Numbered from the stretch's first letter, positions 1 through 8,933 are shown. The stretch: 44,222 bases of DNA from an uncultured Lachnospiraceae bacterium (GCA_947589125.1 CANPZZ010000005.1:1-44222); one strand, 5' to 3'. Numbers and translations are program-made. Notes: a model not told the origin generated them from the letters alone.

Positions 1-70
<70 letters not shown>

Positions 71-269
71 AGTGTTTCTATCCCAGGAACCCAAGATCTT
101 CCATCGCTGGTATCAATCTTTCTTGTCCCGTGATTACTGTTGTTTGGTTCGTATACTTATCGCATACATGTTTCTGAAATTCTCTTAAAAGAATCTTCAG
201 GGTTCTGCATACTGTTCAGTCTTCAATTGTCAAGGTCCGTGTGCTGCTGACTTCCGCCGCAACTTCCCT

Positions 270-298
270 AGGATATCACACCAGGTTAGCTTTGTCAA
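270..298 (-). promoter_or_regulatory. rRNA operon promoter P2 (proximal)
   Basis: Minus-strand TTGACA (293-298), 17-bp spacer, TATCCT (270-275), about 85 bp downstream of P1. Tandem promoters are the usual arrangement for Firmicutes rRNA operons. Confidence 0.7.
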
Positions 299-358
299 CA
301 ACTTTTTTAAAATTTTTTCACCGCCATTCACGGCTGCCCGCTTAAGCGGTGGAACTAT

Positions 359-388
359 AATATACCATCTTTTCCAGGGAAATGTCAA
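359..388 (-). promoter_or_regulatory. rRNA operon promoter P1 (distal)
   Basis: On the minus strand a consensus -35 TTGACA (383-388) is followed by an 18-bp spacer and TATATT (359-364). It faces the 16S gene and lies in AT-rich DNA, as expected for a strong vegetative-sigma rRNA promoter. Confidence 0.75.
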
Positions 389-577
389 GGGATTTGTGCT
401 ACTTTTTTAAACAATTTTTGAGGCTTTTTTTAGCACCACAAGATATGCGGATTTTCCGTATTTTCCTCTATATTTTGTGCTCCATGACAGACGCGGCAAA
501 GAATGGCCGATCCTCTTTGCCGTGAATTGTGTCTATTCAATATAATATATATGCAAATCAACAAAAAACTCCGCTTC

Positions 578-1303
578 TTATGAAATGATCCCCTTGACGA
601 TCCCCAGTGCCAGGCGTGAGACAAGATTATAATGGTAGAGAAACGAGAGCCACGGACTCGCCTCGATCTGATCGAGCACGGCGGACGCCCAGGATGTCGC
701 GGCAAAAGCCGTAACCGGCAGAAACATCAGCCACAGGAAAAAAAGTCCCTGCAGACCGCCCAGCACCGCGCCGGCCAACTGATTCATGCCGGACAGGATC
801 GGCAGCTTCGCCACCAGATCGAGCGCCCCCGCCAGAAGCTTCAGCGAGACATAGATCAGGACGAACAAAACCACAAAGCCGACAAAATTGATGATCACAT
901 TGGCCAGATAATTGCCGATATACTCGGCAAAAGCGTCTACCCCAAGCAGATCATAGACCGTATTATTATTATTCTCAATAAGAAGCTCTTTCAGATCATC
1001 CGGCAGACGCAGCCCTTCGATGAACTGCCGCTGCGCCGCAGGCATCTGCATATCCGGAAACGACTCCTCGCTAACGCCAAACGCATCGCTGACGCTGTCC
1101 GTGATCCAGCCGTAAACCGGAGTTTTCTCCCTGATAAATGTGCCCACATACGGCATGGCAAAATGAACGGCCGCGAGCGTAACCACCAGCGCCACCATAG
1201 AGACCGCCAGGCGGATAAGCCCCCGGTAATGACCGTAGAGCACCATACCCAGCAGATAAGCGCCGATCGTTATCTGCAGCCAGTTTTCTCTAAAATATTC
1301 CAT
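578..1303 (-). CDS. CvpA family membrane protein
   Basis: A 241-residue integral membrane protein. It has hydrophobic segments near residues 10-50 and, after a soluble loop at about 60-130, further segments at about 135-205. This layout and the N-terminal YxxGLIRLAVSM-like segment match the CvpA / colicin V production family found across bacteria, whose biochemical role is not well defined. The ATG at 1303 is preceded by GGAG. The gene lies 18 bp after the HAD phosphatase gene and is last in the leftward run pfkA-dnaX-ybaB-recR-TPR-HAD-cvpA. Its stop sits about 190 bp before the rRNA P1 promoter. Family assignment is by topology and general resemblance, not by a catalytic motif. Confidence 0.7.
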   Translation of the reverse strand: MEYFRENWLQITIGAYLLGMVLYGHYRGLIRLAVSMVALVVTLAAVHFAMPYVGTFIREKTPVYGWITDSVSDAFGVSEESFPDMQMPAAQRQFIEGLRLPDDLKELLIENNNNTVYDLLGVDAFAEYIGNYLANVIINFVGFVVLFVLIYVSLKLLAGALDLVAKLPILSGMNQLAGAVLGGLQGLFFLWLMFLPVTAFAATSWASAVLDQIEASPWLSFLYHYNLVSRLALGIVKGIIS

Positions 1304-1321
1304 ATACGCTCCAAGTCCCCG

Positions 1322-2149
1322 TCAATCGGACAGAATGAATTTCTCGATCGCCTGGGCTACGCCGGCGTCGTTATTGCTGCCGGTCACATAATCCGCGGAT
1401 GCCCTGAGTTCTTCCTCCGCGTTCCCCATGGCAATACCGATCCCGGCGGCCTCGATCATCGAATAATCGTTGCCGCCGTCGCCGAACGCCATCGTCTCCG
1501 TGATATCGATATCAAGAAACTGTGCCAGGCGTTTAAGGGCGGGGCCTTTCGAGGCTCCCGCTCCATTGATCTCCAGATTATTCACCACGGAAGAAGTGAC
1601 CAGAATGTCCGGAAAACGCTTCAGCTTCTCCCGCATAAGCTCCCTCTCCCGCAGATCCGAAAAATACATGTTAACTTTATTCACCACTGTCTGCGGGCGG
1701 CTGATATATTCCAGCATATCCGGAACCTTCGTACGGGTCTGCCGGATCATTTTCACGATCTGGGGCGGGATCCCGAACTGTTCCAGATGATCATAATACC
1801 TCGGTTCGGAAATTCCTCTTCCGTCCGCGTAAGCGTCGCACATGATACCCGGACAGCCCATCGCCAGCCGCATGACAGCCAGCGCCGTCTCACGTTCGAC
1901 CAACTGCAGATCCAGCGTGCGCTCTTCACGCAGATCCTCAATGGCGCCGCCGTTGACCGTAATGGCGTAACGGACGCCAAGCTCTAAGATCTCCTTCGGG
2001 ATCCCGGCAGCCAGCCGGCCTGTACAGGGAACGATCTGGATCCCTCTCTCCGCGCAAGCAGTCAGCGCCAGGCGGTTCCTCTCAGGCAGGTTCTTCTCAT
2101 CATCCAGCGCTGTCCCATCCAGATCAAACGCCACCAGTCGAATCTTCAT
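1322..2149 (-). CDS. Cof-type HAD-IIB phosphatase
   Basis: A 275-residue cytosolic hydrolase of the haloacid dehalogenase superfamily, type IIB (Cof/YidA-like). Motif I is the N-terminal FDLDGTALDD, with the nucleophile and acid/base aspartates. The conserved lysine is in KGPALKRL near residue 200, and motif IV is GDGGNDYSMI near residue 222. A cap domain fills residues of about 85-190. Enzymes of this group dephosphorylate sugar phosphates, pyridoxal phosphate or flavin nucleotides; the substrate cannot be read from sequence. The ATG at 2149 has GGAAG seven bases upstream. It starts 13 bp after the TPR gene stops, so the two are probably co-transcribed. Confidence 0.9.
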   Translation of the reverse strand: MKIRLVAFDLDGTALDDEKNLPERNRLALTACAERGIQIVPCTGRLAAGIPKEILELGVRYAITVNGGAIEDLREERTLDLQLVERETALAVMRLAMGCPGIMCDAYADGRGISEPRYYDHLEQFGIPPQIVKMIRQTRTKVPDMLEYISRPQTVVNKVNMYFSDLRERELMREKLKRFPDILVTSSVVNNLEINGAGASKGPALKRLAQFLDIDITETMAFGDGGNDYSMIEAAGIGIAMGNAEEELRASADYVTGSNNDAGVAQAIEKFILSD

Positions 2150-2162
2150 AAGCCGCTTCCAT

Positions 2163-4283
2163 TTATATAAAATGTTCCTCGCGCAGGATCAGAAGTCCTT
2201 CTTTATTGTATTTGGCAGAGAACACGCCGGTGATCAGGCGTCCCAGGGACGGTTTCTCCGCGCGGTCAGCGGCTTCCTCGATCATCGCCTCGGCGTTCTC
2301 CTTCGTCAGCGGAACGCCGTCCTCCTCCATCAGCTCCACTCTCTCATAGAGGGCCAGCATGCTCTTGCCGGTAATGCTGCAGTCGATACTCGCCGCGTAA
2401 TCGCAGGCATACTGGGCAAAGGAATCAACATCCATCTCCTGACGGCGGTCATCGTCTCTCTGCTCCGGCTCCATCGGTTCCACCACAGCGCTGCGGTCCG
2501 CGTCGGATGTGGAAGTGATCGCCTCCGGTCCCTCCTCTTCCTTACGGGCCAGCCGTTCCTGCTCCTCTACCTGCTCCATGACGGCATTGCCGATCGCCAC
2601 CTCTTCCGGAACCAGTTCGCCGTCGATCCGGGTAAAGCTGCCCATCTGCTCCGGATATTTCTGATAAAGATCCTCCATCTGGCGCGGATTGTCAAGGAGC
2701 ACCACCGCCATGTGGTTCTGGTTCTCTTCCGTCTTCATCAGGCTGACCAGCTTCTCCAGCTCTTCTCCGCTCAGATCGCCGGCCTCATCCACGATCAGAT
2801 CCCTGCCTGTCAGTTGAGCGGTAACCGCGTCTACGCCGCGGCTGCTCAGCTTGCTTCCGGTGATCCTGACCGTCTGGTTATGGCTGTCGTGCTGGGCATG
2901 ATATGCTTTCAGCTTCTCGATCGCCTTCTCCATTCCCTTCTCCGGAGTGCGCGTCTCGATCGCCATGTATTCAGGCACCGCTTCTTCCTCCGCAGCCGCG
3001 GGAGCCTCGCCGGCTTCCTCTGTATCGCCGGCATCGGCCGGACCGGCCGTCTCCTCTGTATTCGCAGCCGCAGATGCTTCCGGCATATCCTCATCCCCGG
3101 AAGCAGCCTGCGCGTCCATATCTGTCACTGCATCCTCCGCGTCCCCGGCTTCTTCCAGATCTTCTTCCGGAACTTCCTCCCCCCGCAGCGCCGGCGGGAG
3201 CGCTCTGTGAATGTCGTATAATTTCTTGGTCTGCTCGTTAAATACATTCTCATCCGCCGCGCCGTCCCGGCTCAGACGGGACATCTCTTTGGCAAGCTGC
3301 TCCTCAGCCGCCGCCTGATGAAGATTCGCTACCAGCTCTTCGTCGATCGTTACGCGATCCGGCACGCGCCGCGGTTCCTCCACAATCTCCTCCATAGGTT
3401 CTTCCGCTGCGGTTTCGTCTTCGCCCGATTCCTCATATACCACGTCTCCGGATTCATAATCTCCCTGATCATCATATTCCTGAGCATCAGCGTCTTCTTC
3501 ATAAGCCGGCTCTTCCCCGTACTGCTCATACTGTCCGTCGTCATCATAATCATGGTCGGGGAACTGCATCTCGCTGGAGAAATGATCCTCTGAATACTGA
3601 TCGTCCTCTCCGAACACATCCAGGGCTCCATTTTCAAATTCCTGCTCCACCGCTTTATACTGGGCCTCGTACTTATCAGGATTCCGGACCAGATCCTGCT
3701 GATAATCGGACAGCGCCGCGAACTGGGCCTTCAAAGCCAGCGCCTTATCCACATATTTTCCAAATGCGAACATCAGCGCGATCTTATCGCACATCTGCAC
3801 GCACAGATTCTTCTCGCCGATGGCGGCGTACAATTCCGCCAGTTCATACATCCAGCGCTCGTCCAGCTCCACAGAGACATATTTCTCAAGCGTAGATGCC
3901 AACTGCCTGCTGGAAGCCCCCTTTGCTTTCAGGATCAGATACCGGAGCAGATTCTGCCTGGGATCTCCGGGCGCCGCCTCGTTGAATTCCCGATAATACT
4001 CCTCGGCTTCACGGACATTGCCCTCCCGCAGGGCCAGTTCAGCCAGTTTAAATAAAAGCCGCTTGCCGACAGGCGCCCGCTCGTAGGCCTGCATCAGGAT
4101 CTCCTTGGCTTCCTGATATTCTCCGTTCTTCTCATAGACCTGGGAGATCATCGCCAGCAGGTTCGCGTTGCGCACGCGCCGCCAGTCAATGGTATCCGCG
4201 ATCTTCATCGAGGTGGTGAAATCCCCCTTCGTCACCAGTTTCTTGATCTGTTCAACTTTAATGTTAAACTCGTACTTGTCCAT
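2163..4283 (-). CDS. TPR protein with acidic middle and degenerate ATPase-like segment
   Basis: About 706 residues from the ATG at 4283, which has AGGAAGG at a good distance; a longer frame to 4346 lacks such a site. Residues 1-200 are helical TPR-like repeats (EYQEAKEILMQAYERAP and similar). Residues of about 220-470 are acidic, low-complexity and Glu/Asp/Ala-rich, probably disordered. At about 480-570 a segment contains DLIVDEAGDLSGEELEKL, which resembles a Walker B/sensor region of a CbxX-like AAA+ domain, but no Walker A loop is visible. A conserved-looking helical tail follows (620-706). The function is unknown; a scaffold or regulator is a guess. It lies between recR (149 bp upstream) and the HAD gene. 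Confidence 0.75.
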   Translation of the reverse strand: MDKYEFNIKVEQIKKLVTKGDFTTSMKIADTIDWRRVRNANLLAMISQVYEKNGEYQEAKEILMQAYERAPVGKRLLFKLAELALREGNVREAEEYYREFNEAAPGDPRQNLLRYLILKAKGASSRQLASTLEKYVSVELDERWMYELAELYAAIGEKNLCVQMCDKIALMFAFGKYVDKALALKAQFAALSDYQQDLVRNPDKYEAQYKAVEQEFENGALDVFGEDDQYSEDHFSSEMQFPDHDYDDDGQYEQYGEEPAYEEDADAQEYDDQGDYESGDVVYEESGEDETAAEEPMEEIVEEPRRVPDRVTIDEELVANLHQAAAEEQLAKEMSRLSRDGAADENVFNEQTKKLYDIHRALPPALRGEEVPEEDLEEAGDAEDAVTDMDAQAASGDEDMPEASAAANTEETAGPADAGDTEEAGEAPAAAEEEAVPEYMAIETRTPEKGMEKAIEKLKAYHAQHDSHNQTVRITGSKLSSRGVDAVTAQLTGRDLIVDEAGDLSGEELEKLVSLMKTEENQNHMAVVLLDNPRQMEDLYQKYPEQMGSFTRIDGELVPEEVAIGNAVMEQVEEQERLARKEEEGPEAITSTSDADRSAVVEPMEPEQRDDDRRQEMDVDSFAQYACDYAASIDCSITGKSMLALYERVELMEEDGVPLTKENAEAMIEEAADRAEKPSLGRLITGVFSAKYNKEGLLILREEHFI

Positions 4284-4432
4284 GGTATCCCTTCCTGCTT
4301 TCCTGCGCAGACCCCGCTCCGGCTGTTCCGCCGCGCTCTGCCGCAATGTATTCGCCGCTGTCCGGACTTCCCCCGCGGCCGGGGCCTTATGTGAAAATGC
4401 GCCGCCGAAACAGCGGCATATGTTCGCAGCGG

Positions 4433-5029
4433 TTACAGCTCGATCCGCCCTTCCAGCGCGCGGAGCAGAGTCACCTCGTCGATGTTCTCCAGATCCCCGC
4501 CCACCGGAACGCCGCTGGCTATGCGGCTGACCTTGATTCCTATAGGCTTTATCAGCTTGCTGATATACATCGCCGTCGTCTCGCCCTCCAGACTGGAATT
4601 CGTGGCGATGATCACCTCGTTCACATCTCCCTGAAGACGCTGCATCAGCTCCTTCAGCTTTATATCTCCGGGGCCGATCCCCAGCATCGGGGATATGGCG
4701 CCGTGGAGTACATGATAGACCCCGTCATATCTTCCGGTCTTCTCATAAGCCACATAATCTCTGGGAGTCTCTACCACCATAATCGTCTTGTGGTCGCGGC
4801 CGGCGCTTCTGCAGACCGGGCAAAGCTCCTGATCCGTGAGCGTACAGCACTCTTTGCAATAGCGTGTATTCCTGCGCGCCTCCGTCATGGACGACGCCAG
4901 CCGGTCCACCTGCTCTTCCGGCATATTGATGATGTGAAACGCGAGCCGCTGCGCTGATTTGGCTCCAATGCCGGGAAGCCTGGATAATTCATCGATCAGT
5001 TTCGTGATCTGGCCACTGTAATATTCCAT
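4433..5029 (-). CDS. recR: Recombination mediator RecR
   Basis: A 198-residue protein of standard RecR length. An N-terminal helix-hairpin-helix ([19 protein letters not shown]) is followed by a four-cysteine zinc finger ([16 protein letters not shown], about residues 58-73). A Toprim domain follows ([20 protein letters not shown] onward) and the usual C-terminal GVPVGGDLE segment. RecR works with RecO, and in some species RecF, to load RecA onto SSB-coated single strands during gap repair. The ATG lies 3 bp after the ybaB stop with only a weak ribosome site, so translation is probably coupled to ybaB. The dnaX-ybaB-recR order is conserved across bacteria. Confidence 0.97.
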   Translation of the reverse strand: MEYYSGQITKLIDELSRLPGIGAKSAQRLAFHIINMPEEQVDRLASSMTEARRNTRYCKECCTLTDQELCPVCRSAGRDHKTIMVVETPRDYVAYEKTGRYDGVYHVLHGAISPMLGIGPGDIKLKELMQRLQGDVNEVIIATNSSLEGETTAMYISKLIKPIGIKVSRIASGVPVGGDLENIDEVTLLRALEGRIEL

Positions 5030-5032
5030 AAC

Positions 5033-5398
5033 CTAGAACGGGAAACCTCCGCCCATACCGCCAAGGCCGGCGCCTAATCCGCCGGTAAATTTGGCCATGG
5101 CGCCCGCGGAATCCTCCTCCATCTGGCGGAACGCCTCGTTAGTCGCCGCCATGATCAGATCTTCCAGCATCTCCACATCATCCGGATCCACGGCTTCCGG
5201 CGAAATCTTCACGGCCGTGACCTCTTTCTTCCCGGATACGGTGACGCTTACCGCGCCGCCGCCCGCCGAAGCTGTATATTCCTTGCTCTCCAGTTCCTTC
5301 GTCGTCTCCTCCATCTGACGCTGCATGCGCTGGGCCTGCTTCATCAGATTGCTCATGTTCCCCGGCATGCCGCCCGGAAATCCACCACGTTTCGCCAT
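5033..5398 (-). CDS. YbaB/EbfC family nucleoid-associated protein
   Basis: A 121-residue protein with a Gly/Met-rich N-terminus (GGFPGGMPGNMSNLMKQAQR) and the family core MQRQMEETTKEL ... GAVSVTVSGKKEVTAVKISPE. A short Gly-rich tail extends past the usual length of about 105 residues. Members form dimers that bind DNA with little sequence specificity. The gene lies between dnaX (5-bp gap) and recR (3-bp gap), its conserved position. A GAGGAGG ribosome site precedes the ATG at 5398. Confidence 0.95.
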   Translation of the reverse strand: MAKRGGFPGGMPGNMSNLMKQAQRMQRQMEETTKELESKEYTASAGGGAVSVTVSGKKEVTAVKISPEAVDPDDVEMLEDLIMAATNEAFRQMEEDSAGAMAKFTGGLGAGLGGMGGGFPF

Positions 5399-5403
5399 GG
5401 TTT

Positions 5404-7191
5404 CTATTCCTCCTCTATTGAAATATCCATATGGATATGTTCTTTCAAATCTTCAGCGGTCACGTAGACCGTATCTGTGCGCTCTCCATTGCCCAGCAGT
5501 CTGGCCTTGAAATAAATGTCTTTGCCGTAGGCCGACCGGACATACTCCTCCAGCTGTCCCATGACCGTAGGCCGTCTGCCGATCTCAAAGCTGTTCACGC
5601 TGGAAAATACGACCGTCAGGCAGCTGTCGCCGCCCGGTTCTACAATGGTGTCGCGAAAGCTGGGCCGCACCGCGCCTCCCAGGTTCCGGACGATCTTCCC
5701 CCAGTCGTTGCGGATCAGCTGCAGGTCTTCCATCTGTGCCTTGGGCAGCGTAACTTCCCGGGGCGGAGTAAACGCCTGTCCCGGCTGCGCATACGCGCCG
5801 GGAACGCCGCCCGGCACCATAGCCGGATTCACAGCCGCGGCTCCCGCAGATACGCCGGTTCCTGTCTCTGCCGCAAATCCGCTGGCGCCATATCCTGCCA
5901 AGCTGCCCGCGGCACCGCTGCCTGCAGAGGATGCGCTGGCGCCTGCACCTGCAGGCACGCCATATCCGGGCATCCCCGCACCGCCCGCCGGAATGCCGTA
6001 TCCAGGCATCCCCGCGCTGCCAGCACTCGCCGGCACGCCTTCCTCCAGCGTCTCTTCGATCTTATTCAGCCTCTCGATAACAGAGTCATAATTATGCTCC
6101 ATCTGCGGCTTCGTCAGCCTGATAAACGCCAGTTCCACCAGCACCCGTTTCTGGGACGCATAGCGGATCTGGTTGGACAGATCGGAAAACACGCGGATGT
6201 AGCGCATCAGCGTCTCCCCGTCCGTCAGTCCCGCGTCCTCCTTCAGAAGCCGCAGGTTCTCCGTGGACATATCCACAATACCTTCCGCGTCCTCCGCCGT
6301 CTGCGCCAGCAGAAGATTACGCATATACCAGATAAAATCTGTTATAAACTGGGACAGTTCCCGTCCCTGGACCACCAGTTCCTCCAACTGCCGGATGCAG
6401 TCCGCCGTCCGGTTCCCGACCACAGCGCGGAACATCGAACTGAAAATAGCGGTATCCACCGCGCCAAGCACATCCAGCACATGATCGTAGGTCAGCCGCT
6501 CCCCGTAATGGAACGCGACACACTGGTCCAGAAGGCTTAACGCGTCGCGCATGGAGCCGTCGGCCGCCCTGGCGATATAGGAAAGCGCCCGTTCCTCCAC
6601 GTCGATCTTCTCCGCCGCGGACAGTTCCGCCAGCCGGTCCGTGATCGTCGCAATGGAAATACGCTTGAAATCGTACCTCTGGCAGCGGGAAAGCACCGTG
6701 ATCGGAATCCGGTGCACTTCCGTCGTCGCCAGGATAAAAATCACATAAGAAGGCGGCTCCTCCAACGTCTTGAGCAGGGCGTTGAAGGCGCCCGTCGATA
6801 ACATATGAACCTCGTCAATGATATAGACCCGGTAGCGTCCCTCCGTCGGAGGATACTGCACCTGCTCCCGGATCTCACGGATATTATCCACGCCGTTATT
6901 GGACGCGGCGTCGATCTCCACCACGTTCAGCGACGCGCCCGCCGCGATATTCTTACAGGTCTGACACTCGCCGCAGGGACTTCCGTCCACCGGATGCTCG
7001 CAGTTGACCGCCTTCGCGAAGATCTTGGCGATCGTGGTCTTGCCGGTGCCGCGGGTGCCGCAGAACAGATACGCATGTCCGATGCGCTGAGACAGTATTT
7101 GATTTTTCAAAGTCGTCACAATATGGTCCTGGCCCTTTACATCATCGAAAGCGGCCGGACGCCATTTGCGGTACAGCGCCATGTAGGACAT
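5404..7191 (-). CDS. dnaX: DNA polymerase III subunit gamma/tau
   Basis: About 595 residues from the ATG at 7191 (MSYMALYRKWRP, with AGGAG upstream), rather than the longer frame to 7221. This is the clamp-loader AAA+ ATPase. It has a Walker A GTRGTGKTT, a zinc module with cysteines in CEHPVDGSPCGECQTC, the Walker B DEVHMLS, and sensor 1 and SRC-type motifs (LATTEVHRIPITVLSRCQ). Domain III follows to about residue 370. A Gly/Ala/Pro linker at about 380-470 contains 12-residue repeats of the type MPGYGxPAGGAG. The tau-like C-terminal domain follows. I saw no A-rich slippery heptamer for a programmed frameshift. It is followed closely by ybaB and recR. Confidence 0.97.
   Translation of the reverse strand: MSYMALYRKWRPAAFDDVKGQDHIVTTLKNQILSQRIGHAYLFCGTRGTGKTTIAKIFAKAVNCEHPVDGSPCGECQTCKNIAAGASLNVVEIDAASNNGVDNIREIREQVQYPPTEGRYRVYIIDEVHMLSTGAFNALLKTLEEPPSYVIFILATTEVHRIPITVLSRCQRYDFKRISIATITDRLAELSAAEKIDVEERALSYIARAADGSMRDALSLLDQCVAFHYGERLTYDHVLDVLGAVDTAIFSSMFRAVVGNRTADCIRQLEELVVQGRELSQFITDFIWYMRNLLLAQTAEDAEGIVDMSTENLRLLKEDAGLTDGETLMRYIRVFSDLSNQIRYASQKRVLVELAFIRLTKPQMEHNYDSVIERLNKIEETLEEGVPASAGSAGMPGYGIPAGGAGMPGYGVPAGAGASASSAGSGAAGSLAGYGASGFAAETGTGVSAGAAAVNPAMVPGGVPGAYAQPGQAFTPPREVTLPKAQMEDLQLIRNDWGKIVRNLGGAVRPSFRDTIVEPGGDSCLTVVFSSVNSFEIGRRPTVMGQLEEYVRSAYGKDIYFKARLLGNGERTDTVYVTAEDLKEHIHMDISIEEE
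5940..6035 (-). repeat. In-frame repeats in the DnaX linker
   Basis: Two well-matched copies of an approximately 36-bp unit encode MPGYG(I/V)PAGGAG, flanked by decayed Gly/Ala/Ser copies, in the linker between clamp-loader domain III and the tau tail. Such linkers are normally low in complexity, but the near-identical unit indicates recent tandem duplication. Confidence 0.7.
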
Positions 7192-7281
7192 GAATCTGAG
7201 TCTCCTGTCATCAGCGTCCATGCAGGCTGCTCCCGCGGGAACAGCACACGCACGGACACCGGTTATTCTGCGAAATGATGC

Positions 7282-8373
7282 TTATTTCATCTTCTCGTCG
7301 CCGAAGCAGATACCGATCATCTTCGCCTCACGGATGATGGAGCTCTTCGGGTCGACGACCTTCAGCTTCCCGGCTACATCCTTCAGCGGGATCTTGTCGA
7401 TATCGTTGTTCTTCACGCAGACCATGTAGCCGTATTCCTTCTGCTTGATCAGGTAAGCCGCCTCTGCGCCCAGTCTGGTGGAAAGCACGCGGTCATAGGG
7501 GCAGGGCTCGCCGCCGCGCTGCATATGGCCCGGAACGGTCACTCGGATCTCCTGGCCGGTCAGCTCGCCGATCTTCGCGCCGATCTCGTAGGCGACCGAC
7601 GGATAGACCGGACCCTTGGCCTGCTTCTCTTTCAGTTCCTTCTTGGTCAGCTTCGCGTCTTCCTTGGAAATGGCGCCCTCCGCCACTGCCAGGATGGAGA
7701 ACCGCTTGCCCTGGCGGTTGCGCTCCTTCAGAGCGTCCACGACGATATTGATATCATAGGGGATCTCAGGAAGCAGGATGATATCCGCGCCGCCGGCAAT
7801 GCCCGCATGCAGCGTCGGCCAGCCGACCTTATGGCCCATGATCTCCACGATAAATACGCGGCCATGGGAGGAAGCGGTCGTATGGATGCTGTCGATGGCG
7901 TTGGTCGCCACGTTCACCGCGCTCTGGAAGCCGAAGGTCATCTCGGTGCCCCACAGATCATTGTCAATGGTCTTGGGCAGGGCGATGATGTTCAGGCCCT
8001 CTTCGCGGAGAAGGTTGGCCGTCTTCTGGCTGCCGTTGCCGCCCAGAACCACCAGGCACTCCAGGCGGAGCTTGCGATAGGTCTGCTTCATGGACTCGAC
8101 CTTGTCCAGGCCGTTCTCATCCGGCTCACGCATCAGCTTGAACGGCTGACGGGAGGTACCCAGCATCGTACCGCCCTGGGTAAGAATACCGGAGAAATCC
8201 CGCGGTTTCAGGATCCGGTAGTCTGTGTAGATCAGACCCTTATAGCCGTCCTCGAAACCGATGATCTCCACTTCGTTGTCGTACATGTTGTACAGTGCCT
8301 TCGCCACGCCGCGCATAGTCGCGTTCAGCGCCTGGCAGTCGCCGCCGCTGGTGAGCATTCCAACTCTAATCAT
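7282..8373 (-). CDS. pfkA: 6-phosphofructokinase, group III type
   Basis: A 363-residue cytosolic glycolytic enzyme that phosphorylates fructose 6-phosphate. The N-terminal GMLTSGGDCQALNATMRG is the family phosphoryl-donor loop; the catalytic motif PKTIDNDLWGTEMTFGFQSA and the later FIVEIMGHKVGW are also present. The donor-selecting site reads GGNGSQKTA where Escherichia coli ATP-dependent PfkA has GGDGS, and PKTIDND replaces PGTIDND. Gly at the 104 position with Lys at the 124 position is typical of group III / mixed-substrate enzymes, so ATP versus pyrophosphate use cannot be settled from sequence. The C-terminus extends past the 320-residue norm. It precedes dnaX by 90 bp and has its own promoter upstream. 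Confidence 0.93.
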   Translation of the reverse strand: MIRVGMLTSGGDCQALNATMRGVAKALYNMYDNEVEIIGFEDGYKGLIYTDYRILKPRDFSGILTQGGTMLGTSRQPFKLMREPDENGLDKVESMKQTYRKLRLECLVVLGGNGSQKTANLLREEGLNIIALPKTIDNDLWGTEMTFGFQSAVNVATNAIDSIHTTASSHGRVFIVEIMGHKVGWPTLHAGIAGGADIILLPEIPYDINIVVDALKERNRQGKRFSILAVAEGAISKEDAKLTKKELKEKQAKGPVYPSVAYEIGAKIGELTGQEIRVTVPGHMQRGGEPCPYDRVLSTRLGAEAAYLIKQKEYGYMVCVKNNDIDKIPLKDVAGKLKVVDPKSSIIREAKMIGICFGDEKMK

Positions 8374-8435
8374 GTCCTTAAATCCCCTTTCTCTTATAAG
8401 ATAAAGTTATGTCATTACAATAACCCCATTGTGTT

Positions 8436-8464
8436 ATTATAATACAAAGGCGGGGATGGGACAA
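8436..8464 (-). promoter_or_regulatory. Putative pfkA promoter
   Basis: Minus-strand TTGTCC (8459-8464), a 17-bp spacer and a consensus TATAAT (8436-8441), about 65 bp upstream of the pfkA start. The gap contains no other gene. Confidence 0.55.
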
Positions 8465-8563
8465 GGGGAAATTCGATAAATTATAAAATTATAAACATGG
8501 GTAAATGCGATTCCGATGACCGATCTTCGTGTGCGGTCTCAGGCTCACAGAAGGCATCGAATG

Positions 8564-8833
8564 GAAATCCGTGCGTCTCACTTTGAACAGCTGCCACAGA
8601 CGTTACCTGCGCAGTTAGCTCGGCCCAGGCTGCCTCGCGGCACACAGAGGGATCCGCTTAGTGCTGCTGCATTCCTGCCCTGACACGGTTCACGAAGCTC
8701 TGTTGCGCAAGACCCGGACGTCAACACCACTTACGCAGGGCAGCTCCACAACAGACTGCCCGGGGTGAGACATCACCCCTGCTAGAGCGGATTGCAGGTA
8801 CAGGGCACCGCTATCTCCCCGGCTGCACGGAAA
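8564..8833 (-). ncRNA. ffs: Signal recognition particle RNA, long Firmicutes type
   Basis: Read on the minus strand, the gene begins with the Alu-domain block GGGGAGATAGCGGTGCCCTG and the following segments typical of Bacillus/Clostridium scRNA. It then contains the S-domain hairpin that binds Ffh: GTCAGGGCAGGAATGCAGCA (about 8663-8685). The ends pair (CCGTGC with GCACGG), which sets a length near 270 nt; the exact ends are estimates. The RNA is the scaffold of the particle that targets membrane and secreted proteins. It normally sits next to tadA and dnaX; here tadA is divergent and pfkA separates it from dnaX. No obvious T-run terminator follows. Confidence 0.93.
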
Positions 8834-8877
8834 AGTTATGACTTCATCAGGCCGCCGGCGCATCGCCGGCAAGAAAC

Positions 8878-8906
8878 AGTATAGCGGGTTCGGGCGGATT
8901 TGTCAA
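8878..8906 (-). promoter_or_regulatory. SRP RNA promoter
   Basis: Minus-strand TTGACA (8901-8906), exactly 17 bp, TATACT (8878-8883). The predicted start is about 35-40 nt before the mature SRP RNA 5' end. The implied leader contains a short GC hairpin (GCCGGC ... GCCGGC, 8853-8869). Confidence 0.8.
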
Positions 8907-8933
8907 GGCGGGAAAATGGGGCCGCGGAATGAA

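Larger units (their letters stand above)
71..577 (-). other. 16S rRNA leader and upstream region (no protein gene)
   Basis: This gene-free stretch holds the rRNA promoters (listed separately) and a leader of roughly 190 nt between the proximal promoter and the 16S 5' end. The leader contains a block resembling the pre-16S antitermination/processing leaders of Firmicutes (ATTGAAGACTGAACAG, about 217-232). It is preceded by a further TTGACA, which could be a third promoter. At 493-524 there is an inverted repeat (CGGCAAAGA ... TCTTTGCCG) downstream of the cvpA-like gene, without a T-run on the minus strand, so it is not a clear terminator. No open frame here has a credible ribosome site. Confidence 0.6.

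Noticed and set aside
228-233. A third TTGACA before the 16S gene as a promoter
   Set aside because: A TATGCA lies 17 bp on, but it falls in the leader segment resembling the Firmicutes antitermination block; not called.
632-1987. A 451-residue plus-strand frame across the cvpA-like and HAD genes
   Set aside because: A shadow of two well-supported minus-strand genes, rich in His/Arg/Gln as antisense frames of GC-rich DNA are.
5404-7191. Programmed frameshift for a short dnaX product
   Set aside because: No slippery A/G heptamer was seen in the linker region; both products could only be claimed with evidence.
8464-8563. Terminator after the SRP RNA
   Set aside because: Only a weak, interrupted inverted repeat is present, with no clean T-run, so no terminator is called.
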